Origin: Pseudomonas fluorescens | GTDB taxonomy: Bacteria > Pseudomonadota > Gammaproteobacteria > Pseudomonadales > Pseudomonadaceae | Reading direction: 5' to 3' | DNA: 64,000 bases | Assembly (NCBI RefSeq): GCF_000802965.1 | Contig: NZ_JSAK01000034.1 | Coordinates: 1-64,000 of the forward strand | Shown here: piece by piece, positions 56,601 to 64,000 of the stretch | Numbering within the stretch: the first letter of the stretch is position 1 | Layout of the letters: every line of letters begins with the position of its first letter | Translations under genes and position numbers: made by a program | Notes under the pieces: model-generated | The model's input: only the letters and a program-made list of their open reading frames with translations | The model's database searches: none | Told to the model about the DNA's origin: nothing

Positions 56601-56974
56601 TTGATTTCCAGCCAATGCAGGCTGCCATCGGGCCAGCGAATGCGATGGTGCATCGCTTGCTCCAGCGGCGCGCCGGCGATGACGGCGTGGAACGCGCGAA
56701 CGGTTTTCGCCCGATCTTCCGGAGGCAGCAAGTCGAGGTATTCCAGATCGGCCGGCAACGGTTGCCGTGGATCGAAGCCAAACAACGCCTGCGTACCCCG
56801 CGACCAACTGATCTGCCCGCGTTCAATGTCCCAATACCAGGCACCCAGACGCGCGCCGTTCAGGGCGGCCAGCAATTGTGAGGCACTTTCCCAACTCTGC
56901 TCGGATCGTTTTGGGTCAAGTGCCTGAATACGCGGCATCGGCGGAATACGGTCTACAGATTTCGGCATTGGCAA
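53690..56974 (-). CDS. Multi-PAS GGDEF/EAL c-di-GMP signalling protein
   Basis: A 1094-residue soluble protein with about five PAS/PAC modules (residues about 30-650), a GGDEF domain (motif RLGGDEFVVLL, near 743) and an EAL domain (EALVRWNHPE near 875; DDFGTGYSSLTYLKRLPVDT near 1000). Both catalytic signatures look intact, so it may make or degrade c-di-GMP according to signals sensed by the PAS domains. No membrane segment is seen. Its position upstream of qNor on the same strand may be chance. Confidence 0.93.
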   Translation of the reverse strand: MPMPKSVDRIPPMPRIQALDPKRSEQSWESASQLLAALNGARLGAWYWDIERGQISWSRGTQALFGFDPRQPLPADLEYLDLLPPEDRAKTVRAFHAVIAGAPLEQAMHHRIRWPDGSLHWLEINGSLLPDKHGRPRMIGVIREITHQRQREQALSSSEKRFATLFHLCPNMVLLTRQDDGLITEANQYFESLFGWPVQHAIGRTTLELGLWVHPEQREELVKATKAKGELVSMEVQFRASNGQIHDGILSAQKVELEGHPYLLSTFLDTTERKAAEHALKDSQERLDLALDSAQLGTWDWHIPSGMLYGSARAAQLHGMEAKPFHESFDEFFEGVPDEERDTMRDAYRSLREGPAGNYQLTYRVQLPDGSSRYLESRARLYRDENGVPLRMAGTLLDITDQVEREQQLVASEEKFATLFQVSPDPICVTRQDTGQFIEINSSFTQTFGWSAADVIGRSADEIGLWDASAKSLQRIEQVIREQALNNVAILVQHKDGQPVTCVISSRQINVGDQPCVVTTLRDISQQQRSEAALKASEEKFAKAFHSSPDAITITERDTGRYLEVNDGFSRLTGYRADEVVGRTVYQIGIWAEEKQRSALLAELQLKGRVHHLEMLGRNKRGELLTVEVSVEPITLNETACLLLTARDVSLLKNAEAQIRHLAYHDPLTNLPNRALLMDRLSQQIALLKRHNLRGALMFLDLDHFKHINDSLGHPVGDTVLKIITARLEASVRMEDTVARLGGDEFVVLLSGLEGSRNEVSNQVIQLADTIRELLSEPMFLDGQRLQVTPSIGIALIPDHGSTPTDLLKRADIALYRAKDSGRNTAQMYHNTMQKAASERLRMETDLRLALSRGEFRVHYQPQVDARDNRIVGAEALVRWNHPELGAQSPTEFIKVLEDSGLILEVGSWIVDEACKSFRQLILKGLVDPLNFSLCVNISPRQFRQNDFVERIENSLASYGLPCSLLKLEITEGIVIQNLEDTINKMRRLKKLGVSFAMDDFGTGYSSLTYLKRLPVDTLKIDQSFIRDATTDPNDAEIIRAIVAMARSLELKVIAEGVETPEQLEFLQGLDCHFYQGYLHSPPLPVEEFQKLLR

Positions 56975-57034
56975 GCCTTAGGCTGAGGTGGGCATTTGGC
57001 ACAGGATTTCGCGGCTCTATAGGAGTAGCACAAG

Positions 57035-57925
57035 TCAGCCTTGAGTCCCTGGCAGTTCGATTTGAGCATCCAGCAGCGCCATGAAGGCCCGTGCTGCATT
57101 CGACAGCGTCCGTTCTGTGTGCAGGATATAGCCTAGCTGGCGAGAGAGTTGTATGCCCGGCAGTGGTATTCGTGCAACTTGATCATCGAGCATGGTGCGC
57201 GGCAATACACTCCAGGCAAGGCCAATGGAGACCATCATCTTGATGGTCTCCAGGTAGTTGGTGCTCATGGCGATGTTCGGCGTCAGCCCCTGGGCTTCGA
57301 ACAGGCGCTGGACGATGTGGTGGGTGAAGGTGTTGCCGCCGGGAAACACCGCCGGGTGACGGGCGATATCCGCCAGGCTGACCTTGCCATTGAGCAGTAG
57401 CGAATGCTCCGGGGCGACCACGAAATCCAGCGGGTCATCCCACACCGGCGTCGCCTTGACCAACGCGTGGGGTTCCGGCGCGAGGGTAATGACTGCCAGT
57501 TCGGCGCGGCCATGGAGGATTTCTTCGTAGGCCACTTCCGAATCGAGAAACTGAATATCCAGCGCCACTTCCGGATAGCGTCGGGTGAACTCCCTTAATA
57601 AGGGCGGCAAACGGTGCAGGCCAATGTGGTGACTGGTGGCCAGGGTCAGACGGCCGGTCACCTCGCCCGAGAGGTTAGTCAACGCACGGCGCGTATCATC
57701 GAGGACGTTCAAAATCTGGTAGGCCCGTGGCAGCAGGGCGCGACCGGCCTCGGTCAACCCGACCTCGCGGCCCAGTCGATCGAACAGTCGCACCTTCAAT
57801 TGCTGCTCCAGCCCGGCGATGCGTTTGCTGATGGCTGGTTGTGTCAGGTGCAGCCGTTCGCCCGCGCCAGAGAAGCTTCCGGTCTCCGCGATAGCAATAA
57901 AGGCATTGAGGTTGGCCAGGTCCAT
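57035..57925 (-). CDS. LysR-type transcriptional regulator
   Basis: A 296-residue LysR regulator. The N-terminal helix-turn-helix is FIAIAETGSFSGAGERLHLT followed by QPAISKRIAGLEQQL, and the rest is a periplasmic-binding-protein-like effector domain. It is divergent from leuC, the usual place of a LysR gene in pseudomonads, and probably controls leuCDB and itself. The A/T-rich gap (57926-58072) would hold its sites. The ATG at 57925 gives the standard MDLANLNAFIAI start. Confidence 0.92.
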   Translation of the reverse strand: MDLANLNAFIAIAETGSFSGAGERLHLTQPAISKRIAGLEQQLKVRLFDRLGREVGLTEAGRALLPRAYQILNVLDDTRRALTNLSGEVTGRLTLATSHHIGLHRLPPLLREFTRRYPEVALDIQFLDSEVAYEEILHGRAELAVITLAPEPHALVKATPVWDDPLDFVVAPEHSLLLNGKVSLADIARHPAVFPGGNTFTHHIVQRLFEAQGLTPNIAMSTNYLETIKMMVSIGLAWSVLPRTMLDDQVARIPLPGIQLSRQLGYILHTERTLSNAARAFMALLDAQIELPGTQG

Positions 57926-58072
57926 GGTCGCATTCCAGTTGGTTATCCAAAGCATAAAAAATATGAATTTGAGTTATTTAATGTAACCCCATAGGATCAG
58001 CCTCACAAGCCAAAGGGTTATTGAAATTCTCAAGATCCAGGGCATAGAAACAAGCTGATGAGGAACCGTCTG

Positions 58073-59503
58073 ATGGCCGGCAAAACGCTCTACGACAAGC
58101 TCTGGGATTCGCATTTGGTCAAGCAGCGCGACGATGGCTCTGCGCTGATCTACATCGATCGTCACATCATCCACGAAGTGACTTCGCCGCAAGCCTTTGA
58201 AGGCCTGCGTCTGGCCGGGCGCAAGCCTTGGCGCATCGATGCCAACATCGCGACCCCGGACCACAACGTACCGACAACCCCTGAGCGCAAGGGCGGCATC
58301 GACGCCATTGTTGACCAGGTCTCGCGTTTGCAGGTCCAGACCCTCGACGACAACTGCGATGAATACGGCATCGTCGAATTCAAGATGAACGACGTCCGCC
58401 AAGGCATCGTCCACGTCATCGGCCCGGAGCAGGGCGCTACCTTGCCGGGCATGACCGTGGTCTGCGGCGACTCCCACACCTCGACCCACGGTGCGTTCGG
58501 TGCCCTGGCTCACGGTATCGGCACTTCCGAGGTCGAGCATGTGCTCGCCACCCAGTGCCTGGTCGCCAAGAAAATGAAAAACATGCTGGTTTCCGTCGAA
58601 GGCAAATTGCCGTTCGGCGTGACCGCCAAGGACATCGTCCTCGCCGTGATCGGCAAGATCGGCACCGCCGGTGGTAACGGCCACGCCATCGAGTTCGCCG
58701 GTAGCGCGATTCGTGACCTGTCCGTTGAAGGCCGCATGACCATTTGCAACATGTCCATCGAGGCCGGCGCTCGCGTAGGTCTGGTGGCGGCTGACGAAAA
58801 AACCGTGGCTTACGTGAAGGGCCGTCCATTCGCTCCAAAAGGCGCGGAGTGGGACTTGGCGGTCGAAGCGTGGAAAGACCTGGTGTCTGATCAAGACGCC
58901 AAGTTCGACACCATCGTCGAGCTCGACGCGACCCAGATCAAGCCGCAAGTCAGCTGGGGCACTTCGCCCGAGATGGTGTTGGCTGTGGATCAGAACGTTC
59001 CGGATCCTGCGAAGGAAATGGACCTGGTCAAGCGCGGTTCCATCGAACGCGCTTTGAAATACATGGGTTTGACCGCCAATCAGGCGATCACCGACATTCA
59101 ACTGGACCGCGTCTTCATCGGTTCCTGCACCAACTCGCGCATCGAAGATCTGCGCGCTGCTGCCGTCATTGCCAAGGGCCGCAAAGTGGCCTCGACCATC
59201 AAGCAGGCCATCGTGGTGCCGGGCTCGGGTCTGGTGAAGGCTCAAGCTGAATCGGAAGGCCTGGACAAGATTTTCCTCGAAGCCGGTTTCGAATGGCGCG
59301 AGCCGGGTTGCTCGATGTGCCTGGCGATGAACCCGGACCGTTTGGAGTCGGGCGAACATTGCGCTTCCACGTCGAACCGTAACTTCGAAGGCCGTCAGGG
59401 CGCCGGTGGCCGTACGCACCTCGTCAGCCCGGCCATGGCCGCCGCCGCGGCTGTAAACGGTCGTTTCGTCGACGTCCGTGAATTGATCCAGGGAGCGCAG
59501 TAA
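58073..59503 (+). CDS. leuC: 3-isopropylmalate dehydratase large subunit
   Basis: A 476-residue aconitase-family subunit. The iron-sulfur cysteines are in GSCTNSR and GCSMCLAMNPD, and the N-terminus is MAGKTLYDKLWDSHLV. With LeuD it isomerises 2- to 3-isopropylmalate in leucine synthesis. GAGGAA at 58060-58065 supports the ATG at 58073 over one at 58058. Confidence 0.97.
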   Translation: MAGKTLYDKLWDSHLVKQRDDGSALIYIDRHIIHEVTSPQAFEGLRLAGRKPWRIDANIATPDHNVPTTPERKGGIDAIVDQVSRLQVQTLDDNCDEYGIVEFKMNDVRQGIVHVIGPEQGATLPGMTVVCGDSHTSTHGAFGALAHGIGTSEVEHVLATQCLVAKKMKNMLVSVEGKLPFGVTAKDIVLAVIGKIGTAGGNGHAIEFAGSAIRDLSVEGRMTICNMSIEAGARVGLVAADEKTVAYVKGRPFAPKGAEWDLAVEAWKDLVSDQDAKFDTIVELDATQIKPQVSWGTSPEMVLAVDQNVPDPAKEMDLVKRGSIERALKYMGLTANQAITDIQLDRVFIGSCTNSRIEDLRAAAVIAKGRKVASTIKQAIVVPGSGLVKAQAESEGLDKIFLEAGFEWREPGCSMCLAMNPDRLESGEHCASTSNRNFEGRQGAGGRTHLVSPAMAAAAAVNGRFVDVRELIQGAQ

Positions 59504-59505
59504 GC

Positions 59506-60150
59506 ATGAGAGCATTTACCCAGCACACTGGACTTGTCGCGCCTTTGGATCGTGCCAACGTCGACACCGATCAGATCATTCCGAAGCAGTTCTTGAAGTC
59601 GATCAAGCGCACCGGTTTCGGCCCGAACCTGTTCGATGAATGGCGTTATCTGGATGTGGGGCAGCCGTATCAGGACAACTCCAAGCGTCCGCTGAACAAG
59701 GACTTCGTACTCAACGCCGAGCGTTACCAAGGCGCCAGCGTGTTGCTGGCCCGCGAGAACTTCGGTTGCGGCTCCAGCCGCGAACACGCGCCGTGGGCGC
59801 TGGAAGAGTACGGTTTCCGCAGCATCATCGCGCCGAGCTACGCCGACATCTTCTTTAACAACAGCTTCAAGAACGGCTTGCTGCCGATCATCTTGAGCGA
59901 CGCCGAAGTGGATGAGCTGTTCCAGCAGGTCGAGGCCAATCCGGGTTATCAGTTGCAGGTCGATCTTCAAGCCCAGACCGTCACCCGTCCGGATGGCAAG
60001 GTGTTGAGCTTCGAAATCGATGCCTTCCGTAAGCATTGCTTGCTCAACGGTCTGGACGATATCGGCCTGACGTTGCAGGACCACGAGGCGATTGCGACGT
60101 TTGAAGGCAAGCACCGGGCGAGCCAGCCTTGGTTGTTTCGCGACGCGTGA
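59506..60150 (+). CDS. leuD: 3-isopropylmalate dehydratase small subunit
   Basis: A 214-residue swivel-domain subunit with the conserved RENFGCGSSREHAPWAL and N-terminal LDRANVDTDQIIPKQFLKSI. It starts two bases after the leuC stop, so the two are translated together. Confidence 0.97.
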   Translation: MRAFTQHTGLVAPLDRANVDTDQIIPKQFLKSIKRTGFGPNLFDEWRYLDVGQPYQDNSKRPLNKDFVLNAERYQGASVLLARENFGCGSSREHAPWALEEYGFRSIIAPSYADIFFNNSFKNGLLPIILSDAEVDELFQQVEANPGYQLQVDLQAQTVTRPDGKVLSFEIDAFRKHCLLNGLDDIGLTLQDHEAIATFEGKHRASQPWLFRDA

Positions 60151-60169
60151 TTTTCGGTAGTTAGTGCCG

Positions 60170-60250
60170 GCCCCATCGCTGGCAAGCCAGCTCCTACAGG
60201 TTTGTGAGCGCCGCAAATCACTGTAGGAGCTGGCTTGCCAGCGATGAGGC
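60170..60250. repeat. Paired inverted REP-like repeat
   Basis: Inverted arms CATCGCTGGCAAGCCAGCTC then CTACAG and complement, with a 25-base spacer. It lies between leuD and the methyltransferase gene. Confidence 0.83.
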
Positions 60251-60295
60251 CCGGACAGACACCACAAGACTAAACCCTGAAAAAGGAAGTCCCCC

Positions 60296-61063
60296 ATGAC
60301 CAGCACCGCCCAGCACAGCCAGGTAGTCCAGAAGCAATTCGGTGAACAGGCTTCGGCCTACCTGAGCAGCGCCGTCCACGCTCAAGGCACCGAATTCGCG
60401 CTGCTACAGGCTGAACTGGCAGGGCAGGGCGAAGCCCGGGTTCTGGACCTGGGTTGCGGCGCCGGTCATGTGAGTTTCCACGTGGCGTCGCTGGTGAAAG
60501 AAGTGGTGGCTTACGACCTGTCGCAGCAAATGCTCGACGTGGTGACAACCGCTGCTGTTGATCGAGGCTTGAGCAACATAACAACGGTCAACGGCGCCGC
60601 CGAGCGCCTGCCGTTCGCCGATGGCGAGTTCGACTTCGTGTTCAGCCGTTATTCGGCGCACCACTGGAGCGATCTCGGCCTGGCGTTGCGGGAAGTTCGT
60701 CGGGTGTTGAAGCCGGGCGGGGTGGCGGCGTTCATCGATGTGTTGTCACCGGGTAGCCCGTTGTTCGACACTTACCTGCAAAGCGTCGAAGTGCTGCGCG
60801 ACACCAGCCATGTGCGCGATTATTCCGCCGGCGAGTGGTTGCGTCAGGTCAGCGAGGCGGGGTTGCATACCCGCAGCACCACGCGGCAGCGTCTGCGTCT
60901 GGAGTACAACTCTTGGGTCGAACGCATGCGCACACCTGAAGTGATGCGCGCGGCCATCCGCGAATTGCAGCAGTCGATGGGCAACGAAGTACGCGAATAT
61001 TTCGAGATTGAGGCCGATGGTTCGTTCAGTACTGATGTGCTGGTACTGATGGCTGAACGATAG
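60296..61063 (+). CDS. Class I SAM-dependent methyltransferase
   Basis: A 255-residue methyltransferase. The SAM motif VLDLGCGAGHVSFH is near residues 49-62, with AYDLSQQMLDVV and FDFVFSRYSAHHW following. UbiE-like, but the substrate is unknown. It sits between leuD and leuB; this insertion in the leucine operon is common among pseudomonads. A role in leucine synthesis is not implied. Confidence 0.88.
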   Translation: MTSTAQHSQVVQKQFGEQASAYLSSAVHAQGTEFALLQAELAGQGEARVLDLGCGAGHVSFHVASLVKEVVAYDLSQQMLDVVTTAAVDRGLSNITTVNGAAERLPFADGEFDFVFSRYSAHHWSDLGLALREVRRVLKPGGVAAFIDVLSPGSPLFDTYLQSVEVLRDTSHVRDYSAGEWLRQVSEAGLHTRSTTRQRLRLEYNSWVERMRTPEVMRAAIRELQQSMGNEVREYFEIEADGSFSTDVLVLMAER

Positions 61064-61128
61064 GCCTAAGGCGATAGAATTTTTCCGGGTGCGCCCAAGG
61101 GCACACCGACTGATGACATGAGGAAAGC

Positions 61129-62211
<1,083 letters not shown>

Positions 62212-62279
62212 TCTCTCGGGCCCGCTGCCCATTTCACCCCCGAAAGCAGCGGCCCACATTTCAAGAAGGTGTAGTTGCG

Positions 62280-63392
62280 ATGAAACGTGTAGGTCTGATC
62301 GGTTGGCGCGGTATGGTCGGTTCCGTGCTCATGCAGCGGATGCTGGAAGAGCAGGATTTCGATCTTATCGAGCCGGTGTTTTTCACCACTTCCAATGTCG
62401 GTGGCCAAGGCCCGTCCGTGGGCAAGGACATTGCTCCGCTCAAGGACGCTTACAGCATTGAAGAGCTGAAAACCCTCGACGTGATTCTGACCTGCCAAGG
62501 TGGCGACTACACCAGCGAAGTCTTCCCGAAACTGCGCGAAGCCGGCTGGCAGGGTTACTGGATCGACGCCGCTTCCAGCCTGCGCATGCAGGATGACGCG
62601 GTGATCGTTCTGGATCCGGTGAACCGCAAGGTCATCGACCAGCAACTGGACGCGGGCACCAAGAACTACATCGGCGGCAACTGTACCGTCAGCCTGATGC
62701 TGATGGGCCTCGGCGGTCTGTTCGAAGCCGGTCTGGTCGAGTGGATGAGCGCCATGACTTATCAGGCGGCCTCCGGTGCCGGCGCGCAGAACATGCGTGA
62801 ACTGATCAAGCAAATGGGCGCGACCCACGCCGCTGTCGCCGATCAACTGGCCGACCCGGCCAGCGCGATCCTCGACATCGACCGTCGTGTCGCCGAAGCC
62901 ATGCGCAGCGACGCGTACCCGACCGAAAACTTCGGCGTACCGCTGGCCGGCAGCCTGATCCCGTGGATCGACAAGGAACTGCCGAACGGCCAGAGCCGCG
63001 AAGAGTGGAAGGCCCAGGCCGAGACCAACAAGATCCTCGGTCGCTTCAAGAGCCCGATCCCGGTCGATGGCATCTGCGTGCGCATCGGCGCCATGCGCTG
63101 CCACAGCCAGGCGCTGACCATCAAGCTGAACAAAGACGTGCCGATCGCCGATATCGAAGGGCTGATCAGCCAGCACAACCCTTGGGTCAAGCTGGTGCCG
63201 AACAACCGTGAGACCAGCATTCAGGAACTGAGCCCGAACAAGGTCACCGGTACCCTGAACGTTCCGGTCGGCCGTCTGCGCAAGCTGAACATGGGTTCGC
63301 AATTCGTCGGCGCGTTCACCGTCGGCGACCAACTGCTGTGGGGCGCGGCCGAACCGCTGCGTCGCATGCTGCGGATCCTGCTTGAGCGTTGA
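62280..63392 (+). CDS. asd: Aspartate-semialdehyde dehydrogenase
   Basis: A 370-residue enzyme, the gram-negative long type. It has the N-terminal GWRGMVGSVLMQRM, the active-site cysteine in GGNCTVSLMLMGLG near residue 136 and a histidine in RIGAMRCHSQALT. It reduces aspartyl phosphate to the semialdehyde for lysine, threonine, methionine and peptidoglycan. It is followed by its own terminator. Confidence 0.97.
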   Translation: MKRVGLIGWRGMVGSVLMQRMLEEQDFDLIEPVFFTTSNVGGQGPSVGKDIAPLKDAYSIEELKTLDVILTCQGGDYTSEVFPKLREAGWQGYWIDAASSLRMQDDAVIVLDPVNRKVIDQQLDAGTKNYIGGNCTVSLMLMGLGGLFEAGLVEWMSAMTYQAASGAGAQNMRELIKQMGATHAAVADQLADPASAILDIDRRVAEAMRSDAYPTENFGVPLAGSLIPWIDKELPNGQSREEWKAQAETNKILGRFKSPIPVDGICVRIGAMRCHSQALTIKLNKDVPIADIEGLISQHNPWVKLVPNNRETSIQELSPNKVTGTLNVPVGRLRKLNMGSQFVGAFTVGDQLLWGAAEPLRRMLRILLER

Positions 63393-63411
63393 TCGATTGA
63401 TGCAATGAAAG

Positions 63412-63445
63412 AACCCGCGCCTTGCAAGAGGTGCGGGTTTTTTTA
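63412..63445 (+). terminator. Intrinsic terminator of asd
   Basis: Stem AACCCGCGCC / GGTGCGGGTT with an eight-base loop, followed by seven T. Confidence 0.92.
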
Positions 63446-63475
63446 TGTCTGCGGTTTTTCGGTTGTCTGGTCTGG

Positions 63476-63714
63476 CCTCATCGCTGGCAAGCCAGCTCCC
63501 ACAGGTTTCATGGTGTACGCAAATCTTGTGCTTGATACCGTTCACTGCGGGAGCTGGCAAGCCAGCTCCCATAGGTTTCATGGTGTACGCAAATCTTGTG
63601 CTTGATATCGTTCACTGTGGGAGCTGGCAAGCCAGCTCCCACAGGTTTCATGGTGTACACAAATCTTGTGCTTGATACCGTTCACTGCGGGAGCTGGCTT
63701 GCCAGCGATGAGGC
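63476..63714. repeat. 70-bp tandem array of fused REP-like repeats
   Basis: Units begin at 63483, 63553, 63623 and (last, partial) 63693, each exactly 70 bases apart and nearly identical. Outer arms are an inverted REP pair (CCTCATCGCTGGCAAGCC ... its inverse). Inside, arms are fused into palindromes, for example 63549-63570. The spacer reads CAGGTTTCATGGTGTACGCA and onwards. It fills most of the 414-base gap after asd. Confidence 0.88.
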
Positions 63715-63806
63715 CGGTACAGACACCACAAATCTCCCTGCCGAATTGCCTGCACCCCAACCACCCGGTAAAGTGCCGCTCCCCCCGTTTCGCCAGAGGT
63801 AGAACC

Positions 63807-64000
63807 ATGAGCCAGTCCATTGATATTGCCGTGATCGGCGCCACCGGTACTGTCGGCGAAACGCTCGTGCAGATTCTCGAAGAACGCGACTTCCCGGTCG
63901 GCAACCTGCACCTGCTGGCGAGCAGCGAATCCGCCGGCAGTTCGGTGCCGTTTCGTGGCAAGAACGTGCGTGTGCGCGAGGTCGATGAGTTCGACTTCAG
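63807..64000 (+). CDS. Asd-like protein (usg type), cut by the window end
   Basis: The first 64 residues of an aspartate-semialdehyde-dehydrogenase-like protein, MSQSIDIAVIGATGTVGETL with the GATGxVG cofactor motif, and no stop before the window edge. In pseudomonads an asd paralogue, often without a competent active site, follows asd. AGAGGT at 63795-63800 supports the start. The active-site cysteine lies outside the window, so activity cannot be judged. Confidence 0.88.
   Translation, partial: MSQSIDIAVIGATGTVGETLVQILEERDFPVGNLHLLASSESAGSSVPFRGKNVRVREVDEFDF

Noticed and set aside
57974..59515. Long open frame (513 codons) antisense to leuC
   Set aside because: leuC is certain on the plus strand. 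The antisense reading has no family motifs and is a product of GC-rich codon use.
63476..63714. CRISPR array
   Set aside because: Repeats and spacers are both conserved in every 70-bp unit, so there are no unique spacers; it is a REP-type tandem duplication.

Overview
The window is chromosomal DNA of a Pseudomonas of the fluorescens group. This is inferred from the high-GC pseudomonad coding style, the aminotransferase-uvrB-emrAB-gltX and leuCDB-asd gene orders, and the many short inverted repeats of the GTAGGAGC...GCTCCTAC kind between genes. No species is claimed.

Region 1 (about 1-30450) is a large catabolic cluster. It opens with an outer-envelope pair (DUF1302 and DUF1329) and a large MalT-type LuxR regulator. 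Next comes a set that matches, enzyme by enzyme, the peroxisomal route for alpha-methyl-branched acyl chains: alpha-methylacyl-CoA racemase, SCPx-type thiolase, a two-subunit MaoC-type hydratase, a short-chain dehydrogenase and an acyl-CoA dehydrogenase. Two paralogous acyl-CoA ligases flank an AraC-type DNA-binding stub and an enoyl-CoA hydratase. A second block holds three secreted DUF1254/DUF1214 proteins, a tandem pair of unlike acyl-CoA dehydrogenases, a crotonase, two short-chain dehydrogenases, and an ACAD10/11-like dehydrogenase coupled to an aminoglycoside-phosphotransferase-like kinase. It ends with a metallo-beta-lactamase-fold protein that has lost most metal ligands. I infer uptake, CoA activation and beta-oxidation of a branched and probably hydroxylated carboxylic acid (terpenoid, steroid side chain or similar). 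The substrate cannot be read from the sequence.

Region 2 (about 30740-37553) is a small P4-like integrated element: tyrosine integrase next to tRNA-Asn, a small HTH protein, an AlpA-like regulator, a TOPRIM primase, a DUF927-type helicase and two small genes. Between the helicase and the next gene is an iteron-like array of GAAGACA/TGTCTTC, the best candidate for a replication origin. The tRNA-Asn acceptor stem contains two G-U pairs, which could mark a hybrid tRNA made by integration. I found no convincing left attachment site, so the left boundary is open and the element could be larger.

Region 3 (about 37.6-64 kb) is core chromosome: two small hypothetical genes, an aromatic/aspartate aminotransferase, uvrB, an EmrAB-like efflux pair, gltX followed by a duplicated tRNA-Ala/tRNA-Glu operon with a strong sigma70 promoter, a TetR regulator with a hydrolase and a thioesterase, dusC, ibpA (heat-shock promoter plus a ROSE-like RNA thermometer), a quinol-type nitric oxide reductase with an intrinsic terminator in its own leader, a multi-PAS GGDEF/EAL protein, a LysR regulator, leuC, leuD, a methyltransferase, leuB, asd, a 70-bp tandem repeat of inverted repeats, and the start of an asd paralogue cut by the window end.
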